Under the pieces are notes generated by a model. It worked only from the letters and a program-made list of their open reading frames with translations, made no database searches and was not told the DNA's origin. This document shows, in pieces, positions 1 to 6,417 of a stretch of 6,468 bases of DNA. The translations under genes and the position numbers were made by a program. Numbering within the stretch: position 1 is the first letter of the stretch; each line of letters opens with the position of its first letter. Origin of the DNA: Clostridia bacterium (GTDB taxonomy: Bacteria > Bacillota_A > Clostridia > Oscillospirales > CAG-272); contig JAFTSR010000183.1 of assembly GCA_017467225.1 (NCBI GenBank), forward strand, positions 1 to 6,468. Direction: 5' to 3'.

Positions 1-126
1 GTCCGATGCGTCGTGACGCTGCGTGCGGTTGCTCAAAAAGAAGGAGAGGAATTAGTAAGCTTTGGAAAAGAAAACGTTACCGATGGACAGCGCCGAGATC
101 ACCGCGCGAGTGTTTGGTGCCTTTGA
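1..126 (+). CDS. Possible C-terminal end of the upstream gene (YqfD-like?), partial
   Basis: Frame 1 is open from the window edge to a TGA at 124-126 and reads VRCVVTLRAVAQKEGEELVS at its start. The alternating hydrophobic strand followed by a charged Glu-rich end loosely recalls the C-terminus of YqfD, a sporulation stage IV-type membrane protein whose gene often precedes phoH in Bacillota. If real, it would overlap the phoH start by 65 bp, and its last 20 or so residues would be read from phoH sequence in another frame. The alternative is that the upstream gene ends at the TGA at 14-16 (frame 2), leaving a 45-bp gap that contains the phoH ribosome binding site. Only about 20 informative residues are visible, so the assignment is a guess. 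Confidence 0.3.
   Translation, partial: VRCVVTLRAVAQKEGEELVSFGKENVTDGQRRDHRASVWCL
41..50 (+). promoter_or_regulatory. Ribosome binding site deciding the phoH start
   Basis: The purine-rich AAGGAGAGGA ends 11 nt before the TTG at 62. It is too far (32 nt) from the next in-frame ATG at 83. An in-frame TAA at 56-58 rules out any earlier start. This favours the TTG start for phoH. Confidence 0.7.
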
Positions 127-1096
127 TAAAAATATTGAGCTGGTCGAGCAGGCCTTCTGTGTCACCGTGCGCAATCGCCGTGGAGATCACAGCGGCGAGC
201 AGGGCGATCTGGTGCAGATTGAGGGCGAGACGCTTGCGGACGTCGAAAAGGCGGAGCAGGTGCTTCGCCAGATGCGCCTGGTTGCAAGGCAGGGCGAGGT
301 CGTGCCGGAGCAGTCGGTGCGCTATCTGATCGATATGACGCGTGCCGGTCAGGGCGAGAGCGCAGCGGCGCTGAGCGACGATTGCATCAGCGTGACGGTG
401 CGCGGTAAGCCGATTAAGGCCAAGACGGTCGGACAAAACAAATATATTGACGCGATCCGCAAAAATACCATCACCTTCGGCGTCGGCCCTGCCGGTACGG
501 GCAAGACCTACCTTGCCGTGGCCATGGCGGTTAAGGCGCTGCGGGACAAGCAGGTCAGCCGTATCATTCTGACCCGTCCGGCCATCGAAGCGGGCGAGCG
601 CCTTGGCTTTTTGCCGGGCGATCTGCAGAGCAAGATCGACCCGTATCTGCGCCCTTTGTACGATGCGCTCTTTGAGATGATGGGGCCGGAGAATTATCAC
701 AATTGTCTGGAGAAGCAGACCATCGAGATCGCGCCGCTGGCCTACATGCGCGGACGCACGTTGGACGATTCGTTTATTATTTTGGACGAGGCACAGAATG
801 CCACGCCGGAGCAAATGAAGATGTTTCTGACCCGCCTGGGCTTCAATTCCAAGGCGGTCATCACGGGAGATATGACACAGACCGACCTGCCACGCGGTAC
901 CAAGAGTGGCTTGAGTGCAGCGGTCAGCATTCTCGCCGGTATTGAAGATATCGCCATCCATCACTTTTCCGACAAGGACGTTGTGCGTCATCACCTGGTG
1001 CAGAAGATCATCCAGGCATATGATAAATTTGAGCGCGAAGCACGCGAGCATGCCGAAAAAACAGAGAAAAAATATTACCGCAAGGATAAAAATTAA
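62..1096 (+). CDS. phoH: PhoH family P-loop ATPase (PhoH/PhoL-like)
   Basis: A 344-residue cytoplasmic ATPase of the PhoH family, close to the usual length of about 320 residues. Residues 18-100 form the N-terminal nucleic-acid-binding region (begins FGAFDKNIELVEQ). The ATPase core follows from about 125. Walker A is GPAGTGKT at 142-149. The family block RPAIEAGERLGFLPGDLQSK is near 172-191. Walker B is IILDEAQN at 239-246, with D242-E243 as the expected metal and catalytic pair, and the MTQTDLP motif lies near 272-278. The C-terminal 30 residues are a Lys/Glu-rich tail. PhoH proteins are thought to act on RNA, but the precise substrate is unsettled. The start is TTG at 62, chosen for its ribosome binding site; ATG at 83 (residue 8) is the alternative. 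The gene sits 38 bp before ybeY, a very common pairing. Confidence 0.97.
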   Translation: MEKKTLPMDSAEITARVFGAFDKNIELVEQAFCVTVRNRRGDHSGEQGDLVQIEGETLADVEKAEQVLRQMRLVARQGEVVPEQSVRYLIDMTRAGQGESAAALSDDCISVTVRGKPIKAKTVGQNKYIDAIRKNTITFGVGPAGTGKTYLAVAMAVKALRDKQVSRIILTRPAIEAGERLGFLPGDLQSKIDPYLRPLYDALFEMMGPENYHNCLEKQTIEIAPLAYMRGRTLDDSFIILDEAQNATPEQMKMFLTRLGFNSKAVITGDMTQTDLPRGTKSGLSAAVSILAGIEDIAIHHFSDKDVVRHHLVQKIIQAYDKFEREAREHAEKTEKKYYRKDKN

Positions 1097-1111
1097 ACCG
1101 GCAGTTGAAAA
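1094..1111 (+). repeat. Post-stop motif, copy A
   Basis: The phoH stop codon and following bases read TAAACCGGCAGT (1094-1105), then TGAAAA. The same 12 bases, again beginning with the stop codon, follow recO at 3941-3952. The second half, CAGTTGAAAA (1102-1111), recurs exactly at 2171-2180 directly after the stop of the unknown membrane protein gene. Function unknown. Confidence 0.55.
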
Positions 1112-1134
1112 CGAGGCGAAAAAGGAGGACTGTT

Positions 1135-1623
1135 ATGAGCAAATTGATTATTTACTACGAAAACGAGCAGGACAGAGAGCGTGTGACCTATAAGCTGAAA
1201 ATGCTGATGCGCCGGGCGGTTGAGGAAACGCTTCGACACGAGGCCTACGGCAACGACGTGCAGGTCAGCATCACGTTTACCGATGATGAGCATATCCACG
1301 AGCTTAACCGTCGCTTCCGCGGCGTTGACGCGCCGACCGACGTGCTGTCCTTCCCGCTGATTGATTTTGACGATGCCTGCGGCGAGCCTGCCATTGACGA
1401 GATCGAAAATATGCTGGGCGACGTTGTGCTGAATTTGCAGCGTGCACGGGTGCAGGCCAAGCAGTTCGGACATTCCTTTGAGCGCGAGGCTGCGTTTTTG
1501 ACGGTTCACTCGATGCTGCATCTTCTTGGTTACGACCATGAGCTCGGCGAGGCGGAGGATACGGACATGCGCGCACGCCAGAGCGAGATTATGAGCGCAA
1601 TGGGTCTTGCCGTCAACACATAA
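1135..1623 (+). CDS. ybeY: YbeY, 16S rRNA maturation endoribonuclease
   Basis: A 162-residue zinc metalloprotein of the UPF0054/YbeY family, at the usual length. YbeY acts in 16S rRNA 3'-end maturation and 70S ribosome quality control. The metal site is visible as HSMLHLLGYDH, with ligands H125, H129 and H135 (H-x3-H-x5-H). The second signature, RFRGVDAPTDVLSFP (about residues 60-74), carries the conserved Arg (R62) and the TDVLSFP loop. The usual Gly after the first His is Ser (S126); both are small, so activity is probably kept. The start is ATG at 1135, with AGGAGG at 1123-1128 only 6 nt upstream. An in-frame TTG at 1105 would add 10 Arg/Lys-rich residues that are not typical of the family. 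In many Bacillota an HD-domain membrane hydrolase gene lies between phoH and ybeY; here nothing does. Confidence 0.97.
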   Translation: MSKLIIYYENEQDRERVTYKLKMLMRRAVEETLRHEAYGNDVQVSITFTDDEHIHELNRRFRGVDAPTDVLSFPLIDFDDACGEPAIDEIENMLGDVVLNLQRARVQAKQFGHSFEREAAFLTVHSMLHLLGYDHELGEAEDTDMRARQSEIMSAMGLAVNT

Positions 1624-1666
1624 AGGTATCATGCATAACGCATAAAAAAGAAAGGAAACGTACATT

Positions 1667-2170
1667 ATGGCTTACAACGGATATTATTCCAATCGTCCGC
1701 AAAAGCCGGACAAATGGTCACCGGCCGATGACACCAAGGGAGAGACCGAAACCTTTGTGACGAGGAACGTCAAGCTGATCACCTTCTTGGTTTGCCTGGC
1801 TGTATTTTTAGTTTTCTTTGGCCCGTGGAGCGTCATGCGCATCCGGGAGTGGGTACAGCAGCAGGAGCTGCAGCAGGAAATTGAACAGACGGCTCTGAGC
1901 TACGATGAGCTGTGCGAGATGGTGGAGAAGGGTAACCTTTTAGACTGGTCGGACTTTGAGGGACATCATTACGAGGACCTGTGGGAGACGGGTATGGTCA
2001 TTCGCCAGTACACTGTGCGTGGCGACGAATACTCGATTATGGTCAGCGCGCAGAGCGCGACGGCACCCTTGGACAGCGTGCTTCTCATCCGAAATCTGGA
2101 TCATGCGGAAATTGATCTGATGCAGGGTGATGTGCAAGCAGCACGCGAATTCATCAAGAAAAACAACTGA
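1667..2170 (+). CDS. Single-pass membrane protein of unknown function
   Basis: I do not recognise a family for this 167-residue protein. Residues 1-34 are polar, Tyr/Asn/Pro-rich and charged, with no cleavable signal peptide. One clear transmembrane segment spans about 36-55 (VKLITFLVCLAVFLVFFGPW). It is followed by an amphipathic Gln/Glu-rich helix (about 59-75), then a soluble domain of roughly 90 residues that looks mixed alpha/beta (helix at 78-90, probable strands at 109-128 and 136-142, terminal helix at 155-165). Positive charges before the helix suggest the N-terminus is inside and the C-terminal domain outside, but the bias is weak. AAAGGAAA at 1651-1658 serves as ribosome binding site for the ATG at 1667. 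It fills the slot where many Bacillota carry dgkA and cdd, but it is not DgkA, which has three membrane helices. Its place among ribosome-maturation genes suggests co-expression, not a known function. Confidence 0.88.
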   Translation: MAYNGYYSNRPQKPDKWSPADDTKGETETFVTRNVKLITFLVCLAVFLVFFGPWSVMRIREWVQQQELQQEIEQTALSYDELCEMVEKGNLLDWSDFEGHHYEDLWETGMVIRQYTVRGDEYSIMVSAQSATAPLDSVLLIRNLDHAEIDLMQGDVQAAREFIKKNN

Positions 2171-2209
2171 CAGTTGAAAAAGACAACCGAAAGGAACGTG
2201 TAAGAGTAT

Positions 2210-3100
2210 ATGGGACAGCAAAAAACTTGCTTTATCGCTATCGTCGGAAAGCCCAACGTGGGTAAATCGACGGTGCTCAATCAGATTTTAGGTGAGAAGG
2301 TGGCCATCGTTTCTGCCAAGCCGCAGACCACCCGTAACCGTATCATCGGTATTCTGACCGAGGGTGACGATCAGATCGTTTTCCTGGATACCCCCGGCAT
2401 CTTCTCTCCCCGCAACGCTTTGGGCGAATATATGGTCAAAACGGCCGGCAGCTCGATCCAGGATGCCGATGCGGTCATTCTGATGGCTGACGTGCAGAAA
2501 ACCTGCGGCACTGTCGAGGAAAACATCATTGCCGATGCCAAGCGCGCCGACATTCCCGTCATTCTGGCCTTGAATAAGGTGGACACCGTAACGCCCGAAA
2601 TCGTGGCCGAGAGACTTGCGGAGTATTCCGCTAAGCACGATTTCCAGGCTTATGTGCCCATGTGCGCCAAGAACGGCAAGAATGTGGATGCGCTGCTGAA
2701 GGAGTGCCGTGCGTTCCTGCAGGAGGGTGACTGGTATTACCCCGAGGATATGTCCACCGACCAGCCCGTGCGTCAGATGGCGGCCGAGATCATCCGCGAG
2801 AAGGTGCTGCGCACGCTGGATAAGGAAATTCCGCATGGCGTGGCCGTTGTCATTGAGGAATTCAAGGAAGAGGGCAATCTGACCCGCATCCGCGCGGAAA
2901 TTTTCTGCGAGAAGGAGTCGCACAAGGGGATTATCGTCGGTAAGGGCGGCGAAGGTCTGAAGCGCATCGGCTCGTATGCTCGTGCGGACCTTGAAAAGCT
3001 GCTGGATACCAAGGTTTACCTCAACTTGTGGGTCAAGGTCAAGGAAAACTGGCGCGAAAGTGCCCGTACCGTGACCAACTTCGGTTATCACGACGACTGA
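2210..3100 (+). CDS. era: GTPase Era, 30S ribosome assembly factor
   Basis: A 296-residue GTPase of full family length. It binds the 3' end of 16S rRNA during 30S subunit maturation. GTPase motifs, in order: G1 GKPNVGKS (13-20), G2 with T41 in PQTTRNR, G3 DTPG (60-63), G4 NKVD (122-125), G5 MCAKNG (151-156). G5 has Cys (C152) where most relatives have Ser. The C-terminal KH RNA-binding domain covers about 200-290, with GKGGEGLKRIG at 244-254 as its GxxG loop and the family hallmark VKENWR at 277-282. The ribosome binding site AAGGAA (2191-2196) lies 13 nt before the ATG, slightly long. Proline codon choice differs from its neighbours (8 of 10 are CCC). It lies 39 bp after the unknown membrane protein gene and 57 bp before recO. 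Confidence 0.98.
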   Translation: MGQQKTCFIAIVGKPNVGKSTVLNQILGEKVAIVSAKPQTTRNRIIGILTEGDDQIVFLDTPGIFSPRNALGEYMVKTAGSSIQDADAVILMADVQKTCGTVEENIIADAKRADIPVILALNKVDTVTPEIVAERLAEYSAKHDFQAYVPMCAKNGKNVDALLKECRAFLQEGDWYYPEDMSTDQPVRQMAAEIIREKVLRTLDKEIPHGVAVVIEEFKEEGNLTRIRAEIFCEKESHKGIIVGKGGEGLKRIGSYARADLEKLLDTKVYLNLWVKVKENWRESARTVTNFGYHDD

Positions 3101-3106
3101 GTGGGC

Positions 3107-3156
3107 AGGACTTTTGCATCTGCATCTGTCGCGCAAGCTTTTCGGAAAGGAGTCCT
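3107..3156 (+). promoter_or_regulatory. Possible hairpin masking the recO ribosome binding site
   Basis: AGGACT at 3107-3112 is the exact reverse complement of AGTCCT at 3151-3156. The pairing can extend inward by two G-U pairs and one A-U pair (3113-3115 with 3148-3150). The right arm contains the recO ribosome binding site AGGAG (3148-3152). The left arm begins 7 nt after the era stop codon, within the footprint of a ribosome terminating on era. This would allow translational coupling of recO to era. The loop is long (32 nt), so stability is uncertain. Confidence 0.3.
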
Positions 3157-3157
3157 C

Positions 3158-3943
3158 ATGGCACAAAGTGAGCATATGCAAGGCGTGGTCATCCGTGTGC
3201 GGCGGGAGGGTGACGTTCTTTTGACGCTGCTGACCCCCGAGCAAGGGAAGGTCAGCGTGGTGGCCAAGGGCGCAAAGTCGCTCAAGAGTCCACAGATGCC
3301 GCTGAGCCAACTGTTTGCGTATGGCGACTTTGAACTTTATCGCCGTGGAGAGCTGTATTGGCTCAATACCGGGGAGCTGATCGAAAATTTTCGTGGTCTT
3401 GGCAAGGATCTGGACGCGCTTAATCTGGCGTCGTATTTTTGCGAGGTGGCGGCGACGGTCAGCGACGCCGGTGTTCCGGCACGCGAGCTGGTTCGACTGC
3501 TCTTGAATACGCTGCATTTTTTGGAGAAGGGCACCGCATCGCACGCCGTGATCAAAGGCGTATTTGAGTGGCGCGTGATGTCCTATCAGGGTATTTTTCC
3601 GGCACTTCGCCTGTGCGGCGAATGCAGCAAGGAGAACGATCCGGACTTTTCTTTGGATATTGCAGGTGGCGGACTTTTATGTCCGTCCTGCCGTCGGCGA
3701 CGCGAGACGCTGGCGCAGCTGTCTCAGCAACGTGCGGATGCAACACCGATGGTTCTCCTGACACCGGCTGCCTTGCAGGCCATCCGCTTTACGCTTTCCA
3801 CACCGCTGGAGAGGATGCTTGCCTTTCGTCTGGAGGACGAGCGGGATGCGGAAATCTTTACGCGTGCAGGAGAACTGTTTCTTCGTTACCATTTGGACGC
3901 GGATTTCCCTGCGTTGCAGATGTATCATCAAATGAAAAAATAA
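3158..3943 (+). CDS. recO: DNA repair protein RecO
   Basis: A 261-residue recombination mediator that helps load RecA at gaps in the RecFOR pathway by displacing single-strand-binding protein and annealing DNA. Length is typical. Residues 8-80 form the N-terminal OB fold (QGVVIRVRREGD, then LLTPEQGKVSVVAKGAKS). The rest is helical and carries a four-cysteine zinc site: C153 and C156 in LCGECS, C175 and C178 in LLCPSC. The start is ATG at 3158, with AGGAG at 3148-3152 placed 5 nt upstream. A GTG directly after the era stop (3101) is in frame, but the 19 residues it would add do not resemble the RecO N-terminus and it has no suitable ribosome binding site. The era-recO pairing is standard in Bacillota. 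Confidence 0.96.
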   Translation: MAQSEHMQGVVIRVRREGDVLLTLLTPEQGKVSVVAKGAKSLKSPQMPLSQLFAYGDFELYRRGELYWLNTGELIENFRGLGKDLDALNLASYFCEVAATVSDAGVPARELVRLLLNTLHFLEKGTASHAVIKGVFEWRVMSYQGIFPALRLCGECSKENDPDFSLDIAGGGLLCPSCRRRRETLAQLSQQRADATPMVLLTPAALQAIRFTLSTPLERMLAFRLEDERDAEIFTRAGELFLRYHLDADFPALQMYHQMKK

Positions 3944-3952
3944 ACCGGCAGT
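3941..3952 (+). repeat. Post-stop motif, copy B
   Basis: TAAACCGGCAGT, starting with the recO stop codon, is identical to the bases at the phoH stop (1094-1105). Here it leads into an A-rich stretch (TATAAAAAATAA) instead of TTGAAAA. Confidence 0.55.
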
Positions 3953-3993
3953 ATAAAAAATAAACTATATAGAATGGTTATTCGCCTATAATT
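3953..3993 (+). other. AT-rich mutS2 leader lacking a clear ribosome binding site
   Basis: The 50-bp recO-mutS2 gap (3944-3993) is about 28% GC, far below the flanking genes. No Shine-Dalgarno-like sequence lies 5-12 nt before the mutS2 ATG; the nearest purine run, AGAATGG (3971-3977), is 16 nt away and weak. TATAAT occurs at 3987-3992 immediately before the ATG. It has no partner resembling TTGACA at 16-18 nt spacing, and as a -10 element it would start transcription inside the gene. An unstructured A/U-rich leader aiding initiation is the simpler reading. Confidence 0.4.
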
Positions 3994-6405
3994 ATGAATA
4001 TTTCTGAAAAAATACTATCCACCCTGGAATTTGACCGTATCCGTGAATTGCTGGCCGACTGTGCACCGACCGAGGGCAGCCGTGCCATGGCTATGGCTTT
4101 GCAGCCGACCGAGGACATCGGTCGTGTGTTGCGCCGTCAACGCAGAACCACCGACGCCCGTCGCTTTGCCGATGAAAAAGGTGCGCCGTCCTTTGGCGGC
4201 GTCGTTGACGTCAGCGCTGCCTGTGAGCGCGCTGAGAAGGGCGCTGTTCTCAATCCGCGCGAGCTGCTTGATATTGCCAACGTGCTGCGCGTAGCGCGGA
4301 CGCTGCTCGATTACGGAACGACCAATATTACCTTTACCTCCACCATCGTGGAGCTTTTTTATCGTCTTTTACCCAATCGCCACGTGGAGGACAGCATCGC
4401 GCGTGCCATCATTTCTGAGGAGATGATCGCCGATGAGGCAAGCCCTGCGCTGGCAGATATCCGCCGCAACATCCGTGCGGCAAACAGCCGTATCCGAGAG
4501 ACGCTGCAAAAATATATTTCCGGCGCGACGCATGCGAAATATCTGCAGGAAAACTTGGTAACCACGCGCGACGGGCGTTACGTTGTGCCCGTTAAGGTGG
4601 AGCACCGTGCCGACGTGCCCGGCTTGCTGCATGATACCTCATCCTCCGGCGCGACCTTGTTTATCGAACCGATGCCGGTCGTCGAGGCCAACAACGAGCT
4701 GCGTTTGCTTCGCTCCAAGGAAGAGCGTGAAATTGAAAAAATACTGGCGTCGCTCTCCGCACGTGTCAGCGAGTTTGCGGATGCAATCGTACTCAACTAT
4801 CGGAACATTACCGAGCTGGCCTTTATCTTTGCCTGCGGCGAGCTGTCCTCGCGCATGCGCGGTGTTTCGCCGAAGATCAGCGGCACGCGAACCATCCGTC
4901 TGTACGGCGCGCGCCATCCCCTGATCGACCGTGATCGCGTGGTGCCGATCGACGTTTCCTTGGGCGAGGGCTGCGGCGCGGACGGCAGCGGCTACGATAC
5001 GCTGATTGTTACCGGTCCGAATACCGGCGGTAAGACGGTCACACTCAAAACGCTGGGACTGTTTGCGCTGATGACGCAGGCAGGCTTGCATATTCCTGCC
5101 GACGAGCCGTCCGAGCTTTGTATGTTTGACCACGTGCTGGTCGATCTTGGCGACGAGCAGAGTATTGAGCAGTCGCTGTCCACCTTCTCCTCGCACATGG
5201 TGACCATCGCTTCCATTTTGGAGCAGGTGGGGGATCGCTCCTTGGTACTGTTTGACGAGCTTGGCGTGGGAACTGACCCTGTCGAGGGTGCTGCCCTGGC
5301 TGTGGCGATCACAGAGGCGGTGCGAGATGCAGGTGCGATGTGCGTATCCACCACGCACTACTCGGAAATGAAGGCTTACGCGTTGTCCACGCCGGGCGTT
5401 TGCAATGCTTCCTGTGAGTTTGACGTGGAGACGCTGCGCCCGACCTACCGTCTGATTATCGGTACACCGGGTAAATCCAATGCGTTTGCCATTTCCTCCA
5501 AGCTGGGCATTCCTCTGACCATCATCGACCGTGCGCGGGAGTTGGTGGGAGCAGAGAACAAGCAGTTTGAGGATGTCATCGCGCAGCTGGAGGAGTCGCG
5601 CGTGATTATGGAAAAGGAGCGCAATGCGGCACGCCGATTGCGTGAGGAATACGAGGCGTACAAGAAAAACGCCGAGCGACAGATCCATCGGCAGCTTGCT
5701 GAGGCAGAGCGCACGCTGGAAAAGGCAAGAGAGAAGGCGCAGAACATTCTGGTCAGCGCCAAGGCGTCGGGCGACTACATTCTGGAGCAGGCGGATAAGG
5801 TGCGAAAGGCACAGGAGTCTGCCCGTCTGGCAGACCAGCTGGAGGAGTCGCGCCGCAACATTCGCGCCTATCTGAAAAACAGCGAGGAGTTGATCAATCC
5901 CGTCGAGGAGCGAGGGAATGAGGAGTACGTTCTGCCGCGCCCCTTGCGCAAGGGCGACGAGGTTGTGCTGATGGACATCGGCAAAACGGGCGTGATCGTT
6001 GACCTGCCCGATCGAAGCGGTAACGTGATGGTCAAGGCGGGCATTATCACCACTCGCACCAAGGTCAAGAATTTGCGCCTGGTTGAGGATGCACCCATGC
6101 TGATCACGGCAGACAAAAAGAAAAAGCCTGCTTCTGCTTACAAGGCTTCCGTGAGTTATGATTTCTCTCCTGAGATCGATCTGCGCGGCATGAACGGCGA
6201 GGAGGCGTGGCTGTCGGTAGACAAATATCTGGACGAGGCCATTTTCCACGGCATCGAAACGGTGCATCTGATCCACGGAAAAGGAACCGGCGCGCTCAAG
6301 GCGGCGCTGTGGCAGTTCCTTAAAAAGGATAAGCGCATCCGCGCGTATCGTCTGGGTCAATTCGGCGAGGGCGATGGTGGTGTGACTGTGGTTACGCTAA
6401 AGTGA
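3994..6405 (+). CDS. mutS2: MutS2: MutS-family ATPase with C-terminal Smr domain
   Basis: 803 residues, near the family's usual length of about 785. The N-terminus (ISEKILSTLEFDRIRELLAD) is typical MutS2; the mismatch-recognition domain of MutS1 is absent. A helical core and clamp runs to about residue 300. The ABC-type ATPase follows: Walker A GPNTGGKT (341-348), signature region SLSTFSSHM (394-402, H401), Walker B LVLFDELG (417-424, D421-E422). A long charged coiled coil covers about 523-635. A small beta domain (about 648-700, LRKGDEVVLMDIGKTGVIVD) leads through a Lys-rich linker to the Smr domain (727-803), which shows the IDLRG (728-732) and HGKGTG (761-766) motifs. MutS2 suppresses homologous recombination in some bacteria and acts on collided ribosomes in B. 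subtilis; Smr domains are often nucleases. In B. subtilis mutS2 lies elsewhere, next to polX, so its position after recO is a lineage feature. It is the last gene before the end hairpin. Confidence 0.97.
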   Translation: MNISEKILSTLEFDRIRELLADCAPTEGSRAMAMALQPTEDIGRVLRRQRRTTDARRFADEKGAPSFGGVVDVSAACERAEKGAVLNPRELLDIANVLRVARTLLDYGTTNITFTSTIVELFYRLLPNRHVEDSIARAIISEEMIADEASPALADIRRNIRAANSRIRETLQKYISGATHAKYLQENLVTTRDGRYVVPVKVEHRADVPGLLHDTSSSGATLFIEPMPVVEANNELRLLRSKEEREIEKILASLSARVSEFADAIVLNYRNITELAFIFACGELSSRMRGVSPKISGTRTIRLYGARHPLIDRDRVVPIDVSLGEGCGADGSGYDTLIVTGPNTGGKTVTLKTLGLFALMTQAGLHIPADEPSELCMFDHVLVDLGDEQSIEQSLSTFSSHMVTIASILEQVGDRSLVLFDELGVGTDPVEGAALAVAITEAVRDAGAMCVSTTHYSEMKAYALSTPGVCNASCEFDVETLRPTYRLIIGTPGKSNAFAISSKLGIPLTIIDRARELVGAENKQFEDVIAQLEESRVIMEKERNAARRLREEYEAYKKNAERQIHRQLAEAERTLEKAREKAQNILVSAKASGDYILEQADKVRKAQESARLADQLEESRRNIRAYLKNSEELINPVEERGNEEYVLPRPLRKGDEVVLMDIGKTGVIVDLPDRSGNVMVKAGIITTRTKVKNLRLVEDAPMLITADKKKKPASAYKASVSYDFSPEIDLRGMNGEEAWLSVDKYLDEAIFHGIETVHLIHGKGTGALKAALWQFLKKDKRIRAYRLGQFGEGDGGVTVVTLK

Positions 6406-6417
6406 ATGTGAACAAGT

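Noticed and set aside
6..329. Arg/Cys/Ser-rich + strand frame of 107 codons at the window start
   Set aside because: The composition is typical of an out-of-frame reading of GC-rich coding sequence, and it lies mostly inside phoH.
77..1051. Open frame of 324 codons on the - strand opposite phoH
   Set aside because: Same codon-alignment effect. phoH has intact Walker A and B motifs on the + strand.
1631..1645. Tiny frame ATG CAT AAC GCA TAA in the gap before the unknown membrane protein
   Set aside because: Four codons without a proper ribosome binding site; no sign of a leader-peptide mechanism such as a downstream attenuator.
3101..3157. recO starting at the GTG directly after the era stop
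   Set aside because: It would add 19 residues unlike RecO N-termini, while the ATG at 3158 has a well-placed AGGAG 5 nt upstream.
2288..3544. Open frame of 418 codons on the - strand spanning era and recO
   Set aside because: It is again codon-aligned with both sense genes and crosses their gap, with no ribosome binding site or motif support. Both sense genes are certain from their motifs.
3987..3992. TATAAT before mutS2 as a -10 promoter element
   Set aside because: No -35-like hexamer at 16-18 nt and no TG extension, and transcription would begin inside the mutS2 coding sequence.
4639..6360. Long open frame of 573 codons on the - strand opposite mutS2
   Set aside because: It is codon-aligned with mutS2, so a stop would need TTA, CTA or TCA in the sense gene. 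mutS2 avoids those codons over this stretch. The translation shows no recognisable motif. It is an artefact of codon bias.
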